A stretch of DNA of 64,000 bases from Candidatus Chloroploca sp. Khr17 (lineage in GTDB: Bacteria; Chloroflexota; Chloroflexia; Chloroflexales; Chloroflexaceae), in contig NZ_RYFF01000002.1 in the NCBI RefSeq assembly GCF_004138165.1, positions 1-64,000 on the forward strand. Reading direction: 5' to 3'. Under the pieces are notes generated by a model. The model worked only from the letters and a program-made list of their open reading frames with translations. It did no database searches and was not told where the DNA came from. The translations under genes and the position numbers were made by a program. Positions 8,467-15,616 of the stretch are shown here, one piece after another (within the stretch, counting starts at the first letter, position 1; the number at the start of each line of letters is the position of its first letter).

Positions 8467-9118
8467 ATAACGACGCATCAGGATTGATGCGATAGCTATT
8501 AATCATCACATTCGTTACCTCAGTATACTCGTCAAACCGTTCATCGGGGATCAGGGTCGTCAGAATCGAGATCTTATTGCCCCGTTGCTCAACGAAACTA
8601 TTGCCCAATAGGAGAAACTCTTCACCCGAAGCCGCAGTCGCAACATAGGCCCATGCTAACAAGATACTCCCATCATTCTGGATCTCTGGATCATCATTTT
8701 CAAAGCCAGGTTGCCCACGGAAATTATTGTTGAGAAAGGCGTCGAGAATGCTCAGTAATTCCTCTTCGTTATAGGCCGTCTCGTCCTCAAAGAGATTAAT
8801 CATCACGCCGCCCTTGCGGGTCGTATCAGTCCAGGTCATAAAAAGTTCATCAGGCCTGCTCTGATCAATCAGGACCCAATTTGCGGGCACATCAAACGAA
8901 AAGACGCCCGAGGGATGCTCGTAGGGGACAAGGTTGCCAAACTCAACGAAGAGCGGATCAGCCTCGGTCGTTGCGTCAAGGCTTGCTTGCTCAGAGAAGG
9001 TCGCGGTCGGCTCTTCAAGCGGGGCGGGAGCCCCGTTCTGCCCAACCGTGCATGCGGCCAGCAGCATTGTTACAAAGAGCGCCGCTGCAAGCGTGAGCCG
9101 TCGTAGGAAGTTTGTCAT
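8465..9118 (-). CDS. hypothetical lipoprotein, PsbP/DUF1795-like
   Basis: Protein of 217 aa with a signal peptide ending in lipobox LLAAC (Cys at about residue 22), then a linker rich in Ala, Pro and Glu. The mature part begins YEHPSGVFSFDVPANWVL, the pattern of the PsbP/DUF1795-like beta fold (a 'sits on the membrane' accessory domain in other proteins). The start is the ATG at 9118, giving a typical signal peptide; the longer frame to 9256 runs through a terminator hairpin. No enzymatic residues were seen. Function unknown, export confident. Confidence 0.7.
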   Translation of the reverse strand: MTNFLRRLTLAAALFVTMLLAACTVGQNGAPAPLEEPTATFSEQASLDATTEADPLFVEFGNLVPYEHPSGVFSFDVPANWVLIDQSRPDELFMTWTDTTRKGGVMINLFEDETAYNEEELLSILDAFLNNNFRGQPGFENDDPEIQNDGSILLAWAYVATAASGEEFLLLGNSFVEQRGNKISILTTLIPDERFDEYTEVTNVMINSYRINPDASL

Positions 9119-9187
9119 GGATATCGTTCTTTCTAGGCTTGCCGCTAATAATCGTGCTATTTTACCATTGACGAACCGCAGCCGCCT

Positions 9188-9242
9188 TCTGTGGAGTGAC
9201 CAAAAAAGCCAGCTATGCTGGCTTTTTTGGTCACTCCACAGA
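9188..9242. terminator. bidirectional terminator, perfect 26-bp arms
   Basis: Perfect palindrome with arms from TCTGTGGAGTGACC through AAAAAAGCCAGC, loop TAT, then the exact complement ending in TTTTTT-rich sequence. The A6 and T6 runs within the arms give a rho-independent terminator on either strand. It sits 11 bases past the SDR gene stop on the minus strand, which it most likely terminates. Confidence 0.8.
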
Positions 9243-9252
9243 AAAACGTTCC

Positions 9253-10014
9253 TCAACGGGTGCAGAGCATGCCGCCATCAACCACCAGGGTCGTGCCGTG
9301 GATGTAGCTTGCTTCATCGCTGCACAGGAAGAGGATTGGCCCAGCAATATCTTCGGGTTGCCCAATGCGGCGCTTCGGAATGCGTTCGACAAAATAGCGC
9401 TCGCGCTCTTTGTCGCCAAACATGCGCTGGGTCATATTGGTGACCACCATGCCTGGGGCGACCGCATTGACATTAATATTGCGCCCTGCCACATCAACCG
9501 CAATGCCCTGGGTCAACAGCTTGGCTGCCCCCTTGCTTGCATTGTAAACACTCTGCCCCATCGCGGCAATCTCGCCCATAATCGACGTGACATTGACAAT
9601 TTTGCCATAGTCGTGCTCGAGCATAATCGGCAGCACCGCCCGGCAGAAGTAGAACGTGCCACGCAGGTTGATATCCATCACGCGGTCATACTCATCATTC
9701 GACATCATCGGAAACGGGCTGAATTGTCCGGTACCGGCATTATTGACCAGAATATCAATCGTGCCAAAGCGTTCGCGGGTCTGCTGCACGCAACTCTCGA
9801 TGGCTGCCTGGTTTCGCACATCGACCTGTAAGGCCAGACACTCGGCCCCGAGTGCCTCAAGCTCTTGACGTGTCTCCTCGAGACCCTCGACATTGCGATC
9901 GGCACAAATTGTTACCTTCGCGCCCTCGCGGGCCAGACCGACCGCCGTTGCTCGCCCGATCCCCGATGATGCGCCCGTTACAATGGCGACTTTGTCTTGA
10001 AAGCGCTGGGTCAT
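9253..10014 (-). CDS. SDR-family NAD(P)-dependent oxidoreductase
   Basis: Classical short-chain dehydrogenase/reductase, 253 aa. Cofactor loop TGASSGIG at residues 13-20, NNAG at 91-94, and the catalytic Ser144, Tyr157 and Lys161 (YNASK) are all present. The C-terminus GTTLVVDGG is typical of the FabG/glucose-dehydrogenase-like group. Start at the ATG at 10014 has GGAG about eight bases upstream; the longer frame to 10083 is not supported. The substrate cannot be told from sequence. The gene is divergent from proC and is followed by a strong terminator, so it is probably monocistronic. Confidence 0.88.
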   Translation of the reverse strand: MTQRFQDKVAIVTGASSGIGRATAVGLAREGAKVTICADRNVEGLEETRQELEALGAECLALQVDVRNQAAIESCVQQTRERFGTIDILVNNAGTGQFSPFPMMSNDEYDRVMDINLRGTFYFCRAVLPIMLEHDYGKIVNVTSIMGEIAAMGQSVYNASKGAAKLLTQGIAVDVAGRNINVNAVAPGMVVTNMTQRMFGDKERERYFVERIPKRRIGQPEDIAGPILFLCSDEASYIHGTTLVVDGGMLCTR

Positions 10015-10140
10015 GCTTTTTCTCCACAGCCAGCAGGGTGCCCGCACGGCCCCTGCAAGCTCGCTGTACATATGAACAGACATCGTTGCTTATAGATAAT
10101 AACATAGTCTCACTGATTGTGCTGGGCTGCACTGCACCAG

Positions 10141-10169
10141 TTGCCATTGCACGTAATCTGCGGTAGACT
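10141..10169 (+). promoter_or_regulatory. candidate sigma-70 promoter of proC
   Basis: TTGCCA (10141-10146), a 17-base spacer and TAGACT (10164-10169) match the vegetative consensus at four of six positions in each box. A hairpin follows immediately in the predicted leader. Confidence 0.5.
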
Positions 10170-10180
10170 TCTCGCTGGTG

Positions 10181-10214
10181 TGACGCAAAGGCGCAGCTTT
10201 GCGCCTTTGCGTCA
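10181..10214. repeat. hairpin in proC leader, 15-bp perfect arms
   Basis: TGACGCAAAGGCGCA, loop GCTT, then the exact complement. It lies between divergent genes, downstream of the candidate proC promoter, so it cannot be a terminator shared by convergent genes. It could act as an attenuator or a leader structure, or be a dispersed palindrome. Confidence 0.75.
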
Positions 10215-10303
10215 ATAAGAGATTGCTTCTAGGGCAAAAGTGGGCGGGCTGCCCGCGCTCCCTGGGGTGAGGTTCGGGGCCGCAGGCCCAGTGGAGAGAA
10301 AAC

Positions 10304-11119
10304 ATGCTTCATCACCTTCCAATTGCTGTGATCGGGCCTGGTGCGATGGGCGAGGCGGTTATTGGTGGTCTGCTGCGTCAGGAACTGGTCACTCCTGACC
10401 AGATTCTGGTCAGCCATCCGCGGGAAGAGCGACGCCGTGAACTGGCCGCTACCTATGGGGTGCATACCAGCCCTGATAATGCCGTGGCGGCACGTTGGGG
10501 CCGCATTGTGATTCTGGCGGTCAAACCCCAACAACTGCAGCGCGTGCTGCCGCCGCTGCAACATACGTTACGCGACGATGATCTGGCCATTTCGGTCGTG
10601 GCCGGGGCGACCATCCAGAGCATCGCCGAGGCGCTCGCCCATCCGGCGGTGGTGCGCAGTATGCCCAATACCCCCGCAGTGATCGGTGAGGGTATGACAG
10701 TCTGGACGGCGGCCCACGAGGTGAGCCTTGAGCAGCGTGAGTGGGCCGAGACCGTGCTCGGGGCGCTGGGGTATGCGCTGTTTGTTGATACCGAGGCCTA
10801 TCTTGATATGGCGACGGCGATCAATGGTACCGGGCCAGCCTACTTCTTCTTGATGATGGAGGCGATGGTTGATGCCGGGGTTCACCTCGGGTTGTCGCGG
10901 CGCATTGCCGAAGAACTGGTGCAGCAGACGATGCTCGGCTCGGTACGTTATGCGCAGCAGAGCGGGTTGCATCCAGCGCAACTGCGCAATGCGGTGACGT
11001 CGCCAGGTGGCACAAGTGCCGCCGCTATTTCCGAACTCGAACGCGGGGGGATGCGTACCGTTCTCTCTGATGCGATCTGGGCCGCCTACCGTCGCTCGGT
11101 TGAACTTGGCAAACGGTAG
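10304..11119 (+). CDS. proC: pyrroline-5-carboxylate reductase
   Basis: Last step of proline synthesis: NAD(P)H-dependent reduction of pyrroline-5-carboxylate. 271 aa, normal length. The nucleotide-binding loop is GPGAMGEAVIGGLL at the N-terminus (Pro replaces the usual Gly in GxGxM). The family signature TSPGGTSAAAISELERGG is near residue 230, and NGTGPAYFF precedes it. GGAGAG lies six bases before the ATG. The gene stands alone, between a divergent SDR gene and the convergent carboxylase operon. Confidence 0.95.
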   Translation: MLHHLPIAVIGPGAMGEAVIGGLLRQELVTPDQILVSHPREERRRELAATYGVHTSPDNAVAARWGRIVILAVKPQQLQRVLPPLQHTLRDDDLAISVVAGATIQSIAEALAHPAVVRSMPNTPAVIGEGMTVWTAAHEVSLEQREWAETVLGALGYALFVDTEAYLDMATAINGTGPAYFFLMMEAMVDAGVHLGLSRRIAEELVQQTMLGSVRYAQQSGLHPAQLRNAVTSPGGTSAAAISELERGGMRTVLSDAIWAAYRRSVELGKR

Positions 11120-11124
11120 TGATG

Positions 11125-11164
11125 TGATGGTCTGAGGGAGGGCTTGCCCTCCCTCAGACCATCA
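11125..11164. terminator. hairpin between convergent proC and carboxylase operon
   Basis: TGATGGTCTGAGGGAGGGC, loop TT, then the exact 19-base complement. It lies five bases after proC and 26 bases after the biotin-carrier gene stop. It has no T-tract but its position suggests a 3'-end structure for both transcripts. Confidence 0.65.
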
Positions 11165-11189
11165 GTTGACCTATCGGTATGATGCGCTC

Positions 11190-11684
11190 TCAGCTGATCT
11201 CGATTAGCAGTTCGTGCAGTTTTACACTCTGACCGGGCTGGATGTTGAGCATGCTGATCGTTCCGCTGCGGGGGGCCGTGATCTCGTTCTGCATCTTCAT
11301 CGCTTCCAGTACCAGTATTGGCTGTCCTACTTCCACATACTGGCCTGCTTCAACCAGGATGCGGGCAATCAGGCCGGGAATGGGCGCTTTGACGCGCCCG
11401 TCGCCACTCCGTGGCCGTGAAATCGGCGTATCACGGTCACGGATCTGCACGTTGTGCCGCCCACGGGTTGTCTGAATCCAGTGCAGATCATGATCGATCA
11501 GGATCTCGTGCGGACGGTTGCCCACCATCGCCCAGGCGCTATGTGCGGATGTCGCCGACCAGGGGAGCCTCACCCGCACTGGCTCACCATTGACCTGTAC
11601 CTCGATCCACCCTTCGATATTCGGTGAACCACTTATCTCAACCTCAAAATCATTTTCGTTAATGGTGACAAAAAAACGACGCAT
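11190..11684 (-). CDS. accB: biotin carboxyl carrier protein of acyl-CoA carboxylase
   Basis: Carrier subunit of a biotin-dependent acyl-CoA carboxylase, 164 aa. The C-terminal biotinyl domain (residues ~95-164) carries the biotin-attachment motif EAMKM, with Lys130. The N-terminal 90 residues are beta-rich and resemble the BT-like region that docks biotin carboxylase to carboxyltransferase in propionyl-CoA carboxylases. AGAGGAG precedes the ATG. It is the last gene of the six-gene minus-strand operon, 12 bases after the biotin carboxylase. The gene symbol is by function; it is not the two-domain E. coli-type AccB in its N-terminal part. Confidence 0.85.
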   Translation of the reverse strand: MRRFFVTINENDFEVEISGSPNIEGWIEVQVNGEPVRVRLPWSATSAHSAWAMVGNRPHEILIDHDLHWIQTTRGRHNVQIRDRDTPISRPRSGDGRVKAPIPGLIARILVEAGQYVEVGQPILVLEAMKMQNEITAPRSGTISMLNIQPGQSVKLHELLIEIS

Positions 11685-11696
11685 AGGTGCTCCTCT

Positions 11697-13178
11697 TCAC
11701 TGTGGCAAACGACGACTATCACGGTGCCAGCCACTCGTGAAGGCTTCGGGGATTGCTCGATGCGCCGCCTGGGTGCGCTGGAGATAAGCGAGCGCGACAA
11801 TCGCCGCCAGATCGGTGGTGTAATCGCTGACTGGTGGCATCTCGAGCAGGCGTCGTCGGCTAAATTCGGTGGTGTAGGTTCCCGCAATGAAGGCATCGTC
11901 ATTCAAGATGAGCCAGAGCAGCGCGAGGTTCGTTTGCACACCAGTAATCTGAAACTCTTGCAGCGCCCGATGCACCCGGCGTATGCACTCCTCGCGGGTT
12001 GGTCCCCAGACGACCAGTTTCGCCAGGAGCGAGTCGTAACGCACAGGAATTTCAGCCCCGGCATAGGCGTAGGTGTCAACCCGGACATTAGGGCCACCTG
12101 GGATGCGGAAGCCAGTGATATGTCCTGGGCTCGGCAAATAGCCACGCCATGGATCTTCCGCGTTGATGCGACAGAAGATCGCGTGCCCCTGCAGATGCAC
12201 CTCTTCCTGGGCAAAGCCCAGGGGCAGGCCTGCGGCAATGCGCAACTGCTCACGCACCACGTCAATGCGTGTGACCATCTCGTTCACCGGGTGCTCGACC
12301 TGGAGCCGCGGTTTGACCTCGGTGAAGAAATGATTGCCTTCATCATCAAGCACAAACTCGATCGTACACGCACTGCGACACGAAAAGAGCCGCGCCACCT
12401 GGATTGCGGTTGCCCAGATCGCCTCGCGTTGGGCCTGGCTCAGATTTGGTGCCGGTGTCTCTTCGATCACTTTGCGCGTATTGCGCTGGATCGAACCATC
12501 GCGTTCACCCAGATGGATCAAGTTGCCGTGATGATCGCCAAGAATGGGTACCTCGATATAACGCGAAGGGAGCACAGCCTTTTCGAGATAGACCTGTGCA
12601 TCGAGATAGACGGATTGGGCCGCCGCTGATGACCGTCGCACGACCCCAAGCAGATCATCTGGTCCACGGGCGACAAAGGTTCCCCGTCCGCGTCCACCCG
12701 CACAGGCTTTTACCACCAGCGGATAGCCAACCGAGTCGGCTTCACTCAAGAGCGCTTGAGCTTCGTCTGGCATAAAGATCCGTGACGAAGGCTGTGTTGT
12801 TGGAATCCCGACGGCCCTGGCGTGCGCAATCGCACCGACTTTATCACGTACCCGACTGAGCACTGTGCTCCCCGGCCCAACGACAGCAATGCCAGCGGCT
12901 TCACATGCCTGCGCAAACCCTGGATGCTCGGAAATCAGCCCATACCCCGGAAGCACTGCATCAACCTTGCTTGTCCGCGCCGCCGCGAGCATCGCGTCAG
13001 GGTCACGGTAGCCTAGTTGGGCCATAATGGGATACGCCTCGTCGGCCAGGCGGACATGCAGCGCACCTTCATCGCCAGGCTCGTAGACCGCTATCGCCGC
13101 AATGCCCAGGTCACGACAGGCGCGAACCATGCGCACGGCGATTTCGCCTCGGTTGGCGATCAATACTCGTTTGAACAT
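11697..13178 (-). CDS. accC: divergent biotin carboxylase subunit
   Basis: ATP-dependent carboxylation of the biotin on the carrier protein; 493 aa, normal size. N-terminus FKRVLIANRGEIAVRMVRAC is canonical, and the C-terminal LPSPGHITGFRIPGGPNVRVD is recognisable. Three usually invariant sites differ: the Gly-rich ATP loop reads AGGRGRGT rather than AGGGGRGM, the metal-site motif reads EVKPRLQVEH where Asn normally replaces that Lys, and GHAIFCRINAED has Phe for the usual Glu. The start at 13178 has AAGGTG upstream. So it is either a specialised paralogue or impaired; a canonical copy may exist elsewhere. Operon position: between carboxyltransferase (53 bases upstream) and carrier protein. 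Confidence 0.85.
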   Translation of the reverse strand: MFKRVLIANRGEIAVRMVRACRDLGIAAIAVYEPGDEGALHVRLADEAYPIMAQLGYRDPDAMLAAARTSKVDAVLPGYGLISEHPGFAQACEAAGIAVVGPGSTVLSRVRDKVGAIAHARAVGIPTTQPSSRIFMPDEAQALLSEADSVGYPLVVKACAGGRGRGTFVARGPDDLLGVVRRSSAAAQSVYLDAQVYLEKAVLPSRYIEVPILGDHHGNLIHLGERDGSIQRNTRKVIEETPAPNLSQAQREAIWATAIQVARLFSCRSACTIEFVLDDEGNHFFTEVKPRLQVEHPVNEMVTRIDVVREQLRIAAGLPLGFAQEEVHLQGHAIFCRINAEDPWRGYLPSPGHITGFRIPGGPNVRVDTYAYAGAEIPVRYDSLLAKLVVWGPTREECIRRVHRALQEFQITGVQTNLALLWLILNDDAFIAGTYTTEFSRRRLLEMPPVSDYTTDLAAIVALAYLQRTQAAHRAIPEAFTSGWHRDSRRLPQ

Positions 13179-13231
13179 ACAAGCACCTTCGTGCATACCA
13201 ATGCAACTTGCATTGTCGTGCGAAACTCTTC

Positions 13232-14770
13232 CTACATCGGTGAAATGCCATGCTTCTTGGGCAGGTGACGGTCACGTTTCGAGAGCGTCACGTGCAGCGC
13301 CCGCACGAGCACCCGTCGGCTGTCGCGTGGCTCGATCACGTCGTCAATCAGACCACGTGCCGCCGCAACATAGGGGTTGTTGAACTTCTCTTGATAGTCG
13401 CTCACCAGTTGCTGGCTGCGTGCCTTCGGGTCCGCAGCCGCCTTGACCTCGTTGCGGAAGAGGATGTTGACCGCCCCTGCCGCCCCCATCACCGCCAGTT
13501 CGGCGTTGGGCCAGGCATACAGCAAGTCGCCCCGGAGCCCTTTGCTGCTCATGACGCAGTAGGCCCCGCCATAGCTCTTGCGCAGAATTAGCATCAGTTT
13601 GGGCACCGTTGCCTCGGAATAGGCATAAATGAGCCGCGCACCGTTGCGGATGATCCCTCCATATTCCTGACTCGTGCCAGGCAAAAAGCCAGGGACATCT
13701 TGCAAAGTGATGATCGGAATATTATAAGCATCACAGATGCGAATAAAGTGCGTCGCCTTGATTGAAGCTTTGATGTCAATCGTGCCTGCTAAATACATTG
13801 GCTGGTTTGCCACTAACCCAACCACATACCCATCCAGGCGCGCAAAGCCTACGACCATGTTTTGCGCCCAGAGCTCGTGAACCTCTAGGAAACGCCCGTC
13901 ATCCACGATACTAGCAATGACTTCCCGCACATCGTAGGGCTTCTGCGGATCGACCGGTACCAGTTCCTCAAGCTCAGGACAGCGGCGCTCGGGGTCATCG
14001 CGGGGCGGTACATACGGCGGGTCGCTCATATTATTCGAGGGCAGGTAGCTCAGCAATTCGCGCACCTTCAGCAGACACTCCTGGTCATCGCGTGAGAGAA
14101 AGTGCGCCACCCCACTCTCGGTGGCGTGAATTCTCCCCCCTCCCAGTTCTTCCTGGCTGACCTGCTCTTGCATCACTGAGCGCACGACTTCTGGGCCAGT
14201 GATGAACATGTAGCTGTTTTCGGTCATGAAAATAAAATCAGTGAGCCCAGGCGAATAGACGGCGCCGCCCGCACATGGCCCGAGGATCACCGAGAGTTGC
14301 GGGATCACCCCCGAGGCTTCACAGTTGGCATCGAAGATCCGGGCATAGCCCCCCAGACTATCAACGCCCTCTTGAATGCGCGCCCCACCCGAGTCATTCA
14401 GCGCCACAAAAGGACAGCCGTAACTCAGGGCCATCCGCATCGCCTTGACGATCTTGTTCGCGTGCATCTCGCCGAGTGAGCCACCCATCACGCTCGCATC
14501 CTGAGCCGCCGCAAAGACCTGGCGCCCATTGATCAAGCCAAAGCCAGTCACGACGCCATCACCAAACCGTGACCCCTTGCCACCCATATAACTCTCGTAG
14601 CGCGGGGTCACCAGCGTATCAATCTCATTGAAACTATTGGGGTCGAACAATATCTCGATCCGCTCACGTGCCGTCAGGCGACCCTTCTGATGCTGCGCAG
14701 CCGCATCTTTTTCTGTGCCAGCCGCAATGGCTTTACGTTCACGGAGCTTACGAACAAAATCTTCCATCAT
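13232..14770 (-). CDS. pccB: acyl-CoA carboxylase carboxyltransferase (propionyl-CoA carboxylase beta type)
   Basis: Transfers carboxyl from carboxybiotin to an acyl-CoA, giving malonyl- or methylmalonyl-CoA. 512 aa, full length, with both crotonase-like halves. Seen: KGRLTARERIEILFD, NDSGGARIQEG (first oxyanion region), GPCAGGAVYSP, QDVPGFLPG and RKSYGGAYCVMSSK (second half). In actinobacterial enzymes the residue after GGAY is Asp in propionyl-CoA- and Ile in acetyl/propionyl-CoA-preferring forms; here it is Cys, so the preferred substrate is open. It starts at tandem ATGs (14770/14767), 12 bases after the PPTase. Co-transcription with the megasynthase suggests extender supply. Confidence 0.9.
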   Translation of the reverse strand: MMEDFVRKLRERKAIAAGTEKDAAAQHQKGRLTARERIEILFDPNSFNEIDTLVTPRYESYMGGKGSRFGDGVVTGFGLINGRQVFAAAQDASVMGGSLGEMHANKIVKAMRMALSYGCPFVALNDSGGARIQEGVDSLGGYARIFDANCEASGVIPQLSVILGPCAGGAVYSPGLTDFIFMTENSYMFITGPEVVRSVMQEQVSQEELGGGRIHATESGVAHFLSRDDQECLLKVRELLSYLPSNNMSDPPYVPPRDDPERRCPELEELVPVDPQKPYDVREVIASIVDDGRFLEVHELWAQNMVVGFARLDGYVVGLVANQPMYLAGTIDIKASIKATHFIRICDAYNIPIITLQDVPGFLPGTSQEYGGIIRNGARLIYAYSEATVPKLMLILRKSYGGAYCVMSSKGLRGDLLYAWPNAELAVMGAAGAVNILFRNEVKAAADPKARSQQLVSDYQEKFNNPYVAAARGLIDDVIEPRDSRRVLVRALHVTLSKRDRHLPKKHGISPM

Positions 14771-14782
14771 AAGTCTCGACTC

Positions 14783-15547
14783 TCATATTCCATACAGCGG
14801 TGACTGGATAACCGGTCGGTTGCCCACCTGCTCGGTGACGAGACGTGGGGTAATGGCGGCAATCGTCAGGACAACATGGTGATCCTGGCGCCACCAGCAG
14901 CGTACGCCAGCTGGCGGTGCGCCAAGCGACGGATCGCAGTGGGCGAGAAATGCTCGCCAGCCAGCATCCTGGTCTGCTGCGTCGAGCAGTGGTACCAGGC
15001 ATTCGACAAGACGTGTATCAACCCGCAAGCCGTGCCGTAAGGCTTTTAGGACAGCCTCTTTGGTGCTCCAGATTGCATTGAGCAAGAGGTTGTAGTGGGA
15101 GGGATCGGTGGCTTCGAGCAACGCGAGCTCGCCAGGCGTGTAGTAGGTTTCGGCAAAGTTCGCATGCCGTGGCTCGATCTGCTCAATATCGGCACCCACC
15201 GGTGCCCCCGCAGGGGCCAGCGCACAAAAGGCCTGCCCCGCACTATGGCTGATCGTGAGGCGTACCGTCCCGAGGGCCATCCGCAAGGCGGGATCAAGCG
15301 CATGGATTTCGGGTGCGCCATCAGGGGCCGGCAGAATCATCAGTTCCGTTGGGTGGGGCGCGAAGCCAAGCTCGCGTTGTGTCCAGGCCTGGATGAGCCG
15401 CCGCGCTGTCCAACGTCCGAGCAACCACTCTTCACGCCGTTTTTCCATGCGGAGTGTCCGCATCCGATCACGTTCGGGTACGCTTAGCCATAGTTCTGGT
15501 GCTACGGCCGGTAGATCGGATCGTTGTTGGATCAGCCAGTCAATCAT
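14783..15547 (-). CDS. 4'-phosphopantetheinyl transferase (Sfp/HetI type)
   Basis: Transfers phosphopantetheine from CoA to carrier proteins. 254 aa, the size of the Sfp/Gsp/HetI group rather than the short AcpS. The Mg/CoA signature is present as GADIEQIEPRH near residue 125 and WSTKEAVLKALRHG near residue 170. The start at 15547 has AGGAAAG upstream; a longer frame runs into a hairpin. It lies directly downstream of the megasynthase (70 bases, with a hairpin) and 12 bases before the carboxyltransferase, so the megasynthase carriers are its obvious targets. Those carriers lack the usual acceptor Ser, which makes its real target worth testing. Confidence 0.9.
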   Translation of the reverse strand: MIDWLIQQRSDLPAVAPELWLSVPERDRMRTLRMEKRREEWLLGRWTARRLIQAWTQRELGFAPHPTELMILPAPDGAPEIHALDPALRMALGTVRLTISHSAGQAFCALAPAGAPVGADIEQIEPRHANFAETYYTPGELALLEATDPSHYNLLLNAIWSTKEAVLKALRHGLRVDTRLVECLVPLLDAADQDAGWRAFLAHCDPSLGAPPAGVRCWWRQDHHVVLTIAAITPRLVTEQVGNRPVIQSPLYGI

Positions 15548-15570
15548 GTCTTTCCTATGCGCCTGGTTGG

Positions 15571-15607
15571 GCGTTGGGCAGGCAGGAACTTCCCGCCTGC
15601 CCAACGC
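15571..15607. repeat. hairpin between megasynthase and PPTase genes
   Basis: GCGTTGGGCAGGCAGG paired with its complement across a short loop, one mismatch, no T-tract. Within an operon it could trim transcript levels of downstream genes or stabilise a processed end. Confidence 0.65.
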
Positions 15608-15616
15608 TATTCTTTC

